NCBI GenBank assembly: GCA_018398765.1
Contig: JAHBMJ010000321.1
Span: forward strand, 1,364 to 46,773
Source of the DNA: Chromera velia
Lineage: Eukaryota > Sar > Chromeraceae
Direction of reading: 5' to 3'
Length of the DNA: 45,410 nucleotides
Shown here: positions 20,802 to 32,100 of the stretch, piece by piece
Position numbering within the stretch: the first letter of the stretch is position 1
Layout: every line of letters begins with the position of its first letter
Translations under genes and position numbers: made by a program
Notes under the pieces: generated by a model
What the model was told of the DNA's origin: nothing
Database searches by the model: none
What the model saw: the letters and a program-made list of their open reading frames with translations, nothing else

Positions 20802-23800
20802 GGGAGATATAGACAGAGGGAGGGAAAGGAACAACCTCTTTAATTCTTTCCATCCATCCATCCATCCATCAACACGCCTCTCACTTTGATAAATCAAGAC
20901 TTCTATTCTGTTGGGGGTTGGCATGGACAAATAGAGGAACAGAACTGCCTGCACCGACTGACTGACCGAAACAGAAGGAAGTGCCCTCCACCCGCAACAT
21001 AAGCAGCAAGGCCAACGAGTCCCCACAAAGCTGCCCTGGGAACGAAACTCGGCAAACAGACCCACGAGAAACCTATGCCACCTCCTTGCCTGGGAACTAT
21101 TAGAGGAACGCACAAGGGGGGGCAAAAGAGTCCCCCCTTTTGTCCCTGAGAAGGCAGTTGGCTCAGATCCCTTGCTACCCCCCCTCTAGCTACACCTCCA
21201 CTCTCCGTGTGCCCCCGTCTCCCCTCCAACCCCCCCTCTGAAGGCGACCCCAAAGATATTGCTGACTCTTCCTCCTCCCCCCCGCCCCCCCCTGGGAGAT
21301 CCCCGAGTGGCCCCGGAAAGTAAGCCCTGGCCAAGATCTGTTCGAGGACAGTCAGAGCCGCGAACAGACTCCATTTCAGGAAGCTCTCTGCAGACGGCGA
21401 GCGGAGAGGGCAGAAAGGAGTTTAACATGCAGGCAGCACAACTTTCAAAGAGAAACCAGGAGCAGGAGTAAGGCAGAAAGAAGCGTATTCGACCAAAAGG
21501 ACAAAACTAATACTTGTGGGGTCGATTGCATATGTGTCAAGCGAAGCAAAAAGGCAGGACGTGATAAAAACGGACTCTCAACACTCTTACAGGGTTATTC
21601 TAGGCACTCACCTCCAGGTGTGGGTATGAGAGGAAGGAGGGAGAAGTGGGCGAAGACAGAGAGGAAAAGATGGAGGGAGAGCAGATCCCTGTGCCCCAGC
21701 ATCCACGCAGAGACCCTGCATAAGAGGGGGAACAGGCAGGGAGGCAGGGAGGGAGGGATACATTCAAGCATGCAGGTCGTGTATCACACCATACAACCAA
21801 TAAAACCACTGAATGTCAAAAAGGCTCTCTCTCCCCCTCTCGCCACTCTCTCTGTCTCTGAGAAAGACGGAGCTCGTTTGACTATCCCTGAACGTCCCAG
21901 TCTACTCGCCCCCCCTTCTTCGGTCTGTTGTTTCGCGTATTTGTATCTAGATCTCTCAAAGAGGCATGCAAAAGCCCTCGTTGCCGTCTCCGACAGACCC
22001 GTCCACAAGTGGGGCAGCCATGACTCGGACCTTCCGAAAAAAAAAAAAGAAAGGACAGAAAGTCAACTTGACAGCAAACGCAACACGGGAGGAAGGGAGA
22101 TCCAGACAGAACGAACGTCCGAATCCCTCTCTCCTGAGATGGCCGACCCGCCTCACTCACTCACAAGCCTACCCACCCAAGAGGCAACGTCACCATCAAC
22201 ACCGCCTTCTCGTGAACGTGCCACCCCGCAGTGAATGCGCACGCGCTGCCGAGTGCACAGAAGCCGCAGAGAAGGGACGGCTGGGGGTGCTTCCAAATTA
22301 AAAAGAGTACAGGCTGCACAGACAGACAGCCACACACACACACACACACGCACGCACACAGAGCGAGCCAGCGAGCGAGGGGGGAGAGAGAGAGACAGAG
22401 ACAAAGAGCGAATGATGCCGCGACAAATGAGAGGAGGAACACATCGAATGGCAAACAGAGAATTGACTGAAAACGACGCACAATTAATTTCCATGCGGAT
22501 GATGAGAACCAGGTCATGCACTCTCTCTCTGTCTCTATTTCCACTTCTTCATATCTCTGCGCATTCCGCCCCCCCCCCCCCCCCCGCCGCGTTCTCCCTC
22601 CTCCCATCTGACCGTGTAAAGAAGCAGAGTAACCAGGAGGGCTGCCAGAGGAGAGATGGCAGGGAGGAGGAGGAACTCGGTGGCACCGACGACCCCTGTG
22701 GAGGTGGAGGAGAAAGAATGGACGGGATGAGGGAAAAAGTGCACAGACAGACAGACAGACAGACAGACGGCCAGACAGACAGACAGACAGACTATATGTT
22801 TCTTCTTCTCCCTTCTTTTCTTCATGGACACAATAGACAAAAAGAAAGAAAGCAACAAAGACAAAGGAACATCACGACAACTCAGACCAAGTGGGCAGGG
22901 GGCCCGAAAGGTGAGAGTTAAGCGCCCCTTGCCTCTTCACCTCCCGACAGACTTTCACGTGATCACTGGTTTCACACGCTACTCCTCTGCTGCTTCCACT
23001 CAAGACAAGAAAGAGAAGAAAAGAAAACAAGGCAAGAAAAACCAACAAAAATTAAAAATGACAACAAAACGAAAAAAGAAAACTGCACGTGGGGACCGGC
23101 ACCGTCATGTTCTTTAGACAGGGGTGGGGGGGTGGGGGGGCGTCCCTGCGGAGGGGGATTTCTTCTGATGCTGTGTCTTCGTATCTTGCGGGCGGAGGAC
23201 TCTTTCGGCGGTAACGAAACTCTCCAAACCATACCAAAGGAGCGACGGTGCTCAGTTGGGCCTTGAACCTTCTCTAAAACCTCTTCTCTCTCCTCAGGAC
23301 TCCTGCTCTGACGGTGAGTCATACGTGGACCCATTGTTTGCGCGCTCGCTGTGGGGTGAAAGGGAAGGGGCGGATCCAGGTGTGATGGGGGATGGGAGCT
23401 CCCCCTCCATCCCTTCTTGGGAGTGTGGGTCTTGATGTTGTTGGTCTGTAGAGACCGGGATGGGGGCGGGAGCTGGAACGGGTTCGGCAAGGGCGGCTGC
23501 ACTGGAACTGGAACTGTTCTCATCTATTCTGTGCAATCTTCTTGACTTTCCTGGTGACGATCTTCTCCAAGGGGGTTGTTGCGGGGGGGCGGGCGGGNAG
23601 ACAGACAGACAGACAGACAGACAGGCAGACAGACAGACAGACGCACAGACAGACAGACAGACAGACAGACAGGCAGACAGACAGACAGACAGATACCAGT
23701 CTGAAGAGGAACAAAATACGGAAGCAGAACTAAACCAGAAAATGTTCCATACAAGACCGCCATGTCCCTCCCTGGGTCCAGACAAAATCGCCCAGGGGCA

Positions 23801-25713
23801 TTCGCCCGCACACACACAGACACAGTCACACACACACAGACACAGTCACACACACACACACACACACACACACGCCAAACATGAAGAGGAGTCCCATCTA
23901 AGAATGCAAGGAGAGAAAAGAGAGACACCGACCTCCAGTCAAAGAGAGAGCTCCGCTTCCCTCTGCGGCAGCTCTCAGAAGCCCGGCAGCTCTCAGAAGC
24001 CCAACCTTCTGCAGAGCTGCAAACAAGTAGACAGACGAAGAGCCATGCCAACAAAGAAGGAAAGATGCATGAACGTAAGGCAACAAGAAGGCAGGTTGAT
24101 CGCAGGCAATCAGCCGATTGAGAGCTCTTCGCAAAAAAATTAACCTCCACTCCAATCTTGCTGTCTCTGTGCATGCGTGTGTGTGTGTGTGTGTGTGTGT
24201 GTGCATGAAGACAGACAGAAGTTGAAAAAACGCCAGAAGGGGAAGAAAGCAATCGGAAAGAAGAGCAGGAAAGAGAGAGAGGCACATGAAGAAAAAAAAG
24301 AAGAGTCTGTGAGTCCATCCACTGTCCATGCGTTCTCGGGTCCTCCTTGTTCGTTTCTTCATCACAAGGGACTCACTCGCCCTTTCTTTTCTCCCTTTCA
24401 GACTCTGCCCACTTTTTCACTCACCCTTCCCAGCGAATCTGTCGAGGGCACAGTAGAGGGCCCAGAGGTTGGGGGCCCAGTACGCGTGCACGAGGCCCCG
24501 GCCGAAGGGGAAGAGCCGTTCTTTCAGTTGCAGCAGCTGTGCATGAGGTAAGGGAGGAAAGAAAATATCAGATATGAAGGGTGAGCGTAGACAAGTCAAA
24601 CAGATGCTTTACTGGCAGGAAAGAGGAGAAAGGGATTGGAGAGAGGCGTTGAAAATAAAGGTACTGAGCTGCAAGAGCAAAATGAGAGACACTAAGGTAG
24701 TGAATTGATAATCGAGTGTCTGTGGGGACCCCAACAGCGAAACCGAGCGAGGTATAAGAAAACGCAGCACAAGCACAGATCGCATCCATTCCTCAGAACG
24801 AAAATGCAGGGAATGAAGCTATAAACAGAAGCGCACAGAACATCCGGTAGGCCACAATTTCAGCAATCTTGGTTCGATGAAAGCTCGTCTTCTTCTTCTT
24901 CTTCTTCTTCTTTTCTCTGTCATTTCATCTCTCAATATCTCTCCCACACCCCCTTCCCTGAATTCCCACCTGTCCAGTCATGGCGACAGGCACCATCGCA
25001 AGCCCTACAACCAGCAACACAGTGAGACCTAAAGTCACAAATCTCCACAGAAACCGAACCGGCCGTACGCCCTCATTGTCTCCTGCTTCCTTCCCCTGTG
25101 ATGCAGAGAAGGATGCCACTGCAATCTTCTCACTGTCTCCCCCGCTGTCTCCAAACACGAAAAGCCTCGCCCTTGCAGAGAGCTGAGTGTCCTTTTGTGG
25201 GTCCAGGCAGTAACCTCTCAAAAGAAAGACGAGAAACACAGGGCCCACATAAGCATAAATGTGTTTTGCACACACCAGCATTGCGAAATACACGCTGCCT
25301 CTTTTAGCTCGGCCCTGTATAATTTCAGCCAGAGAGAGAAAAAGAAGACCTGTAAGTACCCCGTTGTATTGGAAGTGGATGTGGTCTACTAGCAAAAGAC
25401 CGAAATTGAGTGCCACAGAGGTGAGAGCACAGAGACGCCGGGAGGGCACAGGAGGAGACAGGAAAAGACGGAGACGCCCCGATCCTCGACGGCCCCTGCC
25501 GGTTTCTCCCGTCTCCCCTCCCTTTCCCTCCCTGTCCTCGTCTGCTTTCCCTCCTTTCACCCTGACAGGCCTTCTTGCTCCCTCCTTCTTCTCTGCAATA
25601 TCACCAGAAGGTGACATCTCTTCTCCCACTCCACCTTCCGAGGCTTCGCCTTCAGCAGGGGCAATGCCCTCACGGGCTTCTCCAACGAGAGCCGAGGAGA
25701 GACTGAAGGGATG

Positions 25714-25754
<41 letters not shown>

Positions 25755-25808
25755 GGAGAGAGAGAGGGAGAGACAGACAGACAGACAGACAGAGACACAC
25801 ACACACAC

Positions 25809-25879
<71 letters not shown>

Positions 25880-28157
25880 CAGGTATGCTCCTACGCATAG
25901 AGGAGGGCAGGGAGATGGGCAGATGACTAAAGCCCCCCCCCCCAAGTCTCCAATCTGCAGGCTCTCAAGCCGAAAAGCCAGCTACAGTACAGTCCAGATT
26001 GTTTCATCTTATCCAAGCAGATTGAAGTCAAAATACGAATTTGCTCGCTTCACTTTTGCATCCTACCGCGTCTCACGGACTCCCCGTCCCTTCATATCCC
26101 CCATTGCTCCCTGCAGGTGCGCGCCCTCCCCTCCCCTCTAACCCACCTGAGTACCCCCACGAGCAGCAGCCCCTCAGTGAAGAGAACAGAAAGACGCTGG
26201 AAGACCACTGTGGAAGTCGAGGCGTATTCCAAGTTCGACACCTGCATTCACCGATGGACAGACAGACAGACAGACAGACAGACTATATGCTTATTCTTCT
26301 TCGCCCTCCTTTTCTTGACAGACAGACAGACAGACAGACAGAAAGACAGACTATATCGTCTTTTCTTTCCCTTTTTCTCCTTCTTCATTCTCTTCTGTTT
26401 TTTTCTTTCTTCTTTTGGCGCGCTCTCTCAGTGGAAGGGTACCAGAGCTCCAGGCCTTAAGCGTACCCTGCGGCCCTTCCTTGCCCAGACAAACAGACAG
26501 ACAGACAGGGGGACAAAATCATCAGACGGAGAGAGGAGAGGAGACAAGCAGGCAGATGCAGAGACAGATGAGGCAGAGTGACAAACCGAAGCCGTCATAG
26601 AGACAGACACTGGGGGAACTCTCCAGGAAGCTGATATCTTCTCAGAACCAACATAGAATAAAAAAGTGGAAACCGCAAACGAGATGTTCGAAAATGTGTT
26701 TCAAAGAGGTCACAAGTCTCTGGCCAAGCCCATAGGGGAAGGGACCGACAAAAAGGAGACAAAAAAAAAGGCAGGGTCGAAACCCGTAAGTTGAAACGAA
26801 GAGATTGCCTCAATGCGTTTGCATCACAGGTGCATCCGTCTCTCTATTTCTTCTCCGCGTACGCATGCACGCATGTTCAGATCTCGGCAATCGTGTTTTA
26901 CTTTTTTTGTCTTCTCTTCCATGCCTTCTCCTACCTTGAGCATTTCCGGGTCCACGAATTGTGCGATTTGTGAGAGAGTCCATTCGAAGTAGGCGAAGAA
27001 GGGGGGGTAGTCCAGGGTCCAAATTGAGGTTGCCTGCATCCGCACAGGCGGAAGAGGAATTCGAGGGAAGAAATATAAAGTGTCGGGCGGGTTTGGGGTT
27101 CCACAACAGGCTGCATGCCAAATCTGCCTGCCTGCCTGCTTGGTGCGGATGAATACTCAGAGGCCGCGGGAAATGAGTGAAGAGTCGGATTCAAGGAAGA
27201 GACATGTGATGGATTCAAGGAGAGAGAGGAAGAGTCGGGTACAGGAATCAGGATAGACTCAATAGTGAGAGAGTATTCTTTCAAAATCTTGCATCACAAC
27301 AATCCATTTAAAAGACCAGCAGGGATGGCCTTCATGGTCGACCCAAAGTTTCTCTCCTTCCCACCTCTTTCCTGTCCGGTCCTGGTCTCTCTCTCTCTCC
27401 CCCCCCCCCCCCNNNNNNNNNNNNNNNNNNNNNNNNNNNNNNNNNNNNNNNNNNNNNNNNNNNNNNNNNNNNNNNNNNNNNNNNNNNNNNNNNNNNNNNN
27501 NNNNNNCCTCTACATCTCGCTCTCTGTCTGTCTGTCTGTCTGTCTGTCTCTGAATCTGACCTCGAAGTACCACTGAGCGAAGGGAAGACTGTAAGTGATG
27601 GCGAGCCAGTTCCTGTGTACCTCAAAGTCTGTACTGCGACTGCACTCATGAAGGAACCATTGTATGATCGGCCAAGACTATGCATGCAGTACTCTCATCC
27701 CTTTGTCAAGCACAGTCGTGCGTTCAGACAAATCACACAGTTATCGCTTCACACGATCTTATCGCAGATCCGTGGGCACTTCATATACGCACGGAGAGGC
27801 ACCGTCCAGCAGAAGAGGCGGCTGCTCGTCTGGGACCGAGGTGGGCAGACAGAGAGGATTGATGGATAGAGGCACAGGGTCGGACAAGTTCGCTGCTTGT
27901 CAGACGGCGCTGGAGGATGCGACCTAGCGTGGCGCCTCATTCCCCTTTTGGAGCACAGACTAAGCGACACGCAGGCAAAGTAACTGAGTACCTGTATGGA
28001 CAGCTCACTGACCGACTTACTATGCGGGAATGAAGAAGAGTTTGAGAAGTGACGCGAAGAGAAGAATCTCTATCGTGAAGCGCCAAAAACGAGAGTTGAT
28101 CGTCATGGAGCACAGAACTTTGAGCGCTGCCTCTCCCAAGTTGAGAATTCTCTGCAT
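20436..28157 (-). CDS. ALG8: Dolichyl-P-Glc glucosyltransferase ALG8 (GT57, ALG6/ALG8 family)
   Basis: Eleven exons on minus: 28157-28021, 27639-27561, 27033-26935, 26241-26147, 25702-24970, 24536-24425, 22695-22613, 22313-22177, 21715-21612, 21387-20967 and 20562-20436. All junctions agree in phase and the 2127 nt encode 708 residues. ALG8 adds the second glucose to the dolichol-linked N-glycan precursor in the ER lumen. Family signatures: [12 protein letters not shown] (48-59, with the luminal acidic residues D50/E52), [14 protein letters not shown] (77-90), [10 protein letters not shown] (242-251), [39 protein letters not shown] (476-486) and [10 protein letters not shown] near the end. 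HIHFQYNG and HAYWAPN favour ALG8 over ALG6. The protein is longer than typical ALG8 (about 525 aa) because of a Glu/Gly/Lys-rich insert (about 144-214) and a Gly/Ser-rich insert in exon 10. The start at 28157 follows an in-frame stop. Confidence 0.93.
20670..20815. repeat. (CA)n and (GA)n microsatellites in the last ALG8 intron
   Basis: CA repeats at 20665-20722 are followed by GA repeats to about 20805. On the ALG8 strand this is a CT/GT-rich intron tract between the donor at 20966 and the acceptor at 20563. Confidence 0.95.
22564..22586. repeat. Poly-C run in an ALG8 intron
   Basis: An uninterrupted or nearly uninterrupted C run, shortly after the donor of exon 7 on the minus strand. Confidence 0.9.
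22740..22892 (+). repeat. Dispersed CAGA-CTATATG element, copy 2
   Basis: (CAGA)n is followed by CTATATGTTTCTTC, a pyrimidine block ending CTTTTCTTCA, then GACAAAAAGAAAG, AGCAACAAAGACAAA and GAACATCACGACAACTCAG. It matches copy 1 in order and sequence. It lies in the 1.7-kb ALG8 intron 22696-24424, antisense to the gene. Confidence 0.88.
23294..23550 (-). other. Pro/Ser-rich open segment in an ALG8 intron
   Basis: A minus-strand frame after an AAGATTGCACAG acceptor-like site reads [20 protein letters not shown] and continues Pro/Ser/Glu-rich to a stop at 23294. It has protein-like composition, and a GTGCAG acceptor inside it would be in the correct phase 1. No donor that restores phase with exon 7 was found. 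It could be a cassette exon, a leftover coding piece or chance. Confidence 0.25.
23590..23695. repeat. (GACA)n microsatellite with one undetermined base
   Basis: About 100 bp of GACA units with occasional GGCA and GCAC. Base 23598 is N. Confidence 0.97.
23808..23876. repeat. (CA)n microsatellite in an ALG8 intron
   Basis: CA repeats interrupted by GACACAGT units. Confidence 0.95.
24177..24203. repeat. (TG)n microsatellite
   Basis: A perfect TG run in the same ALG8 intron. Confidence 0.95.
24887..24914. repeat. (CTT)n microsatellite
   Basis: About eight TTC units just downstream (on minus) of the donor of ALG8 exon 5. Confidence 0.95.
25709..25872. repeat. (CA)n-(GA)n-(CAGA)n compound microsatellite
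   Basis: It lies directly upstream, on the minus strand, of ALG8 exon 5 (start 25702). The GT-rich sequence ends in a CCCTTCAG acceptor. Frames that run through it are artefacts. Confidence 0.95.
26252..26372 (+). repeat. Dispersed CAGA-CTATATG element, copy 3
   Basis: (CAGA)n-CTATATGCTTATTC, a pyrimidine block, a second (CAGA)n run, then GACTATATCGTCTTTTC. The last piece matches the AATATCGTCCTTTC end of copy 1. The middle purine block of copies 1 and 2 is missing. It lies in ALG8 intron 3. Confidence 0.75.
27399..27506. other. Assembly gap after a poly-C run
   Basis: A C run at about 27399-27412 is followed by 94 Ns (27413-27506). The gap is inside ALG8 intron 2; the exons on both sides are complete, so no coding sequence is obviously lost. 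Confidence 0.95.
27520..27552. repeat. (CTGT)n microsatellite
   Basis: The reverse complement of the CAGA repeat, immediately downstream (on minus) of the donor of ALG8 exon 2. Confidence 0.95.
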
Positions 28158-29123
28158 TGACTCAATGCTTTACTGTCCTTTGGAACTCAAAGAAAAGAGG
28201 GCGAGGAGTGAAGAATGATCGCCAAACCGTTTTCCTTTGTTCTCCAGAATCCGAACGATCTTTTCTCTGCGGAGTTGGGTACCGTCTCCGTCTACCCGTC
28301 TCCTATCTTTTGATCAAGCTGTCAAGGAACACATCCAGACCTGTCGACGTACATACGTCTGTCTGTGAATGTATTTCAAATACTGAACTATCGACATAAG
28401 GATAAGGTGTCAAGAGTTCATGTGCCCAAGCTGATCATGCAATACATATTAAAATAGCATCACATACTAAGCACAATCATAGCACATCTCTTCCGGGATC
28501 TTCCGGGGCGGCTATGGGGCGGCTAAATCTGACGTACAGCTTCTGCATGGTGCAGCTAGCTTCTGCTGCATGCAATTCCGCCCATATAGCTGCATAGCTG
28601 CCCCCGCGGCCCGCGCGCTTTGTGCGCGGCACTGCGCGCGAGTGTCGCGGGCAAAAAATTGCAAAAGGCATCTCTCACATTTTCTCTGCGTTGCGCAAAT
28701 ATTGCGCAACGACCATCGATCAACGAACTCATGCAGTGCATGACTGGGGGCTTTTCTTCCTCTCATTCTCTATATAGCTCTCGATCTCTGATGTTTCTTC
28801 GTCTTCGCCTTCTCACGTTTTCCCGCTTTGAACTCCTGTGTGTGAATGCCTCTCGCATGTTTCTGATTTGGTGACGGTACTGTCTTTGGAGACCGCCATT
28901 CTGTTTGAATCCTGACTGCCATTCCCGTCTCCAGAGAAGTCTGAAAGAAAAGAGCTGGACTCGACTGCAGACCAATCGAATAGCTGTCCTGCTGTATTCG
29001 AGTCCCTGAAGTCTTTGGAGGGGGGAGTTCTATGACTCTGTTTTTCTGTATTTATTTTGGCCTCAAAGTGTGAACTGACTGGCGCAGGTCAACCAACCAA
29101 ATCGAGACAGTAGAAGGCAGAAA
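28158..29123. promoter_or_regulatory. Divergent region between ALG8 and the TRAIP-like gene
   Basis: 966 bp lie between the two start codons. It holds a CG-rich palindromic stretch (GCGCGC words at 28600-28650), a hairpin at 28689-28711 with arms CGTTGCGCAA and TTGCGCAACG, a CATGCA/TGCATG palindrome (28730-28742), and repeated CTGCATG/AGCTGC words from 28540. It probably carries both promoters. No TATA box is assigned. Confidence 0.5.
28689..28711. repeat. Perfect inverted repeat, 10-bp arms, 3-base loop
   Basis: Arms CGTTGCGCAA and TTGCGCAACG flank ATA. The core resembles the GTTGCG/CGCAAC hairpins at 10398-10445 in another divergent promoter region. Confidence 0.9.
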
Positions 29124-32100
29124 ATGCCACGCGAAGACGAAGACGACGAGGTGCAAGCTCTCAGCCCTCCCAGAGAGAAACCGCAAGTCTTTACCCTCCC
29201 TTCTTGCTGCATCTGCTATGAGCCCCTGGCGAAGGATCTTGCAGCCTGCAAGAGGTGTGGCTGTGTTTTCCATGACTCGTGGTCAGTCAGACACGCAGCT
29301 TTCCTACTCTGTTGGAGATGGATTCAGACAGACAAAGCAGCCGAAGGGACAATGTGGCTGTGTTCTCCTGTTGCACGCCAACCTTCGTCCCTGTCCATGG
29401 ATTGTGTCAGACTCCTTCTTTCACCTTCGCCGACCGTAAATCCGAGCGTTTCTTTCAAAAGATTACGCGGTGTCCCGTGAACGTTCCTCTCTTTTCGCGT
29501 CCCTCTGGCAGCCTTGCCCATTTTCAACATTCTCCCTTTCACTCTTTGTCTGCTCCAGCTGGGCTCTCTATTTGAGTGACTGAACGAACATTCAACGACC
29601 TGCAGCATCAAGCAGTGGCTCCACAAGGGTACCCTCAAGTGCGTCCACTGCTGCATGCCGATTCCGGCAGATCGGGTGTCCGACTACATCATGGCCTTCA
29701 GGTTTGAGGTCAAGGGTCAGTCCGCATGCAAAGAGTCATTTAAAGAGACATGGGAGAGAAAACGAAGGAATCTCAGGCGATGAGAGAGGGAACAATAAAG
29801 GATTGGGAGACCGGAAGGAAATTCATGAACGTAGGGGAGAGGGAAAAAGGGAGAAAGGAGAGGACGCTGGATTCGATCATGATACTTTTCTCGCCTACTT
29901 GGTCGTGACAAAAACATTCCTTTCCTTGTCTCCCCTCAAAAATCCCCCCCTCATTCTCTCCCTTCCTTACCTCCTTTTCCGGTTCGCTTCTCCTTCCTGT
30001 CCCCGTCCCTTCCTCCCTTCGTTCCTCTGAGACTGCACAGCAAAGCAGAACACAACGCAGACTCCTCAAACACTTAGCATCCTTCATCCTCTCTTTGTCT
30101 CCTGATGCCCCCCCCCTCCCTTGTCATACAGAGAAATCGAACTTGCCCAGCTCGACCTCGCCGATTCTCGATAACTGCGGAGGAGGAGGACTAGGCGGGG
30201 GGACGGGGACCGGAGGTCTGTCGAAAATTTAGCCACAAACCCACAATGAATGCATGATGTATGTCAACAGCCAGACTGAGTTTGTGCTTAGTATGGACAA
30301 ATGACGCACTCACCGGCATGCAATTTTGAATGGCTGGCTGATCATGGGTCAGCAAGCCTGAGGCCTTCTATTGTCGGGGGATGCGCAAGCGTCAAGCCAA
30401 GCAGGGGAGTGGGGGAGAGTGTACGGTCAAACTGGAAGCAGAGAGTGAGTGTATTTAGTCTCTCTGTGATCGCCCGGCCGGATCCCTTCTCCGAAAGTAC
30501 CCTCGTGTGCCTCCATTTCTCCTGGAATTACTTCTCTCCTCTCTCTTTCTCCGTCAGTCTCTCTTTGCCGGTGTCCTCTCTCCTCTTCAAATTGACTTTA
30601 AATTTGTTCTCAGGGGACCCCGCCCAATTTATGGAACTTCGAAAGAGACTGCATGAGCAGAAAGTCGCGGCAGAGGATGAGAAAACCCGGAGGAACGCGA
30701 TCGAGGTCTGCATACGTATTTCTTTGTCCGCTTGAGGGCCTGTATGGGTGTGTATACTTCTTTTTGTCTGCGCGTTGATATCTCCCCCTATCTGTCTGTC
30801 CATCTATTTCTTTTTCTCTCCGTGTCTCAATCCATTGGTATGGCCAAGTGATAGTTTGTTGATGCAGAGATGTGCTCTGTGAGTTTCGGGAGTTTTTAAG
30901 TGTTTCTGTGCATGGATGACACCACTACCCACACGTAATCTCGATTGATCGATCCTTTTTGCCCTGCCTTCCTTTCTGTCTGCCGATCGGAATCTGCTCG
31001 GTGAAGGAAAGCTTCTGCGGCTGTTTTTTTTTGTACGTGTACATCTATGTGTTTGCATTGCTGTGTGTGCGCGCCTGTGAATGTGAGAGAGGGTGTTTGT
31101 CTGAATGCATTTCTGCATGGGAGTGCGGATGTGTACGCACTTGTCTTTCTGCCTGTCTGCACGCGACTGTATCTGCATTGTGGATATTCTTTTGATTCTG
31201 CGGAATTTCGTTTTTGACTCTGTCTGTGGATGAATGACGAGTGATCGCAGGAGAATCTCCAACTCAAGCTCAAGAGTGAAAAGTAAGTGGTTCATTCAGT
31301 GAAGACGCCAGGAGGAAAAGAAAAGAGACTTAACAAGGAGTGGCGAACAGAGTCAATCCCTTCGATGCAGCCTGTGTGGAGGGAGGACTCTTGAGATCAC
31401 TGAATTGTTCAGGGGGGACGCAAGAAGACCAAACAAAGCTGATTGATTCGATTCATCTTTTGGCCGGGCCTTTCTTTTCTTTTTTTCGCTTCAAGTCCTC
31501 TCGATTCATTTGTGAGAACGCAGTATCTGATTGCTACTACTCATGTTGTGTCTGTCTCGTATTTGTGGAGAAGAGTATTCGTGCACTGTTTCATTTTAAT
31601 TTCCTCTCCATTTCATTCGCCCTCGACCCCGTCGTTCTTCCTTCCTTTGGTGTTTTTCCGATCGCACGCATGGATGCAGAGAGAGGCGGAAGACGGCGTT
31701 GAAGGAACTCCACGCAGAGGTTCGAAAGAGAGAGGAACTGGAGACGGAAAAGAACAACCTGAATCTGAAGATCAAACAGAAGGAGGAGATGCTCTTCCAT
31801 CTGGAAAACATCGACAGGATCAAAGACCTGTGCGTGCGTTAGTCATTCGATCAATGACGCCTGCTTTTGTCAATGTCTGTTCATTTCTCTCTCTCTGCTT
31901 GTGTATCCGTCTGTAATTGTACATGTGAATCAGAATCAGATCTCTGCTTTTGTCTCATCTTTTCGGTTCTTTCGTTAGCCTTCCCGTTTCCGATCACGCG
32001 GCTTTCCTTTTTCTCCTCCTTTGAGACCATTGTCAGTCTCTTCTGAGATTTGGAATGCACAGAAAAGGAAACAGGAGAGAGGCGGGAAGCGAAGTCAATG

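Noticed and set aside
27259-27685. Frames spanning the N gap
   Set aside because: They cross undetermined bases; only 27561-27639 is real coding sequence (ALG8 exon 2), in a different frame.
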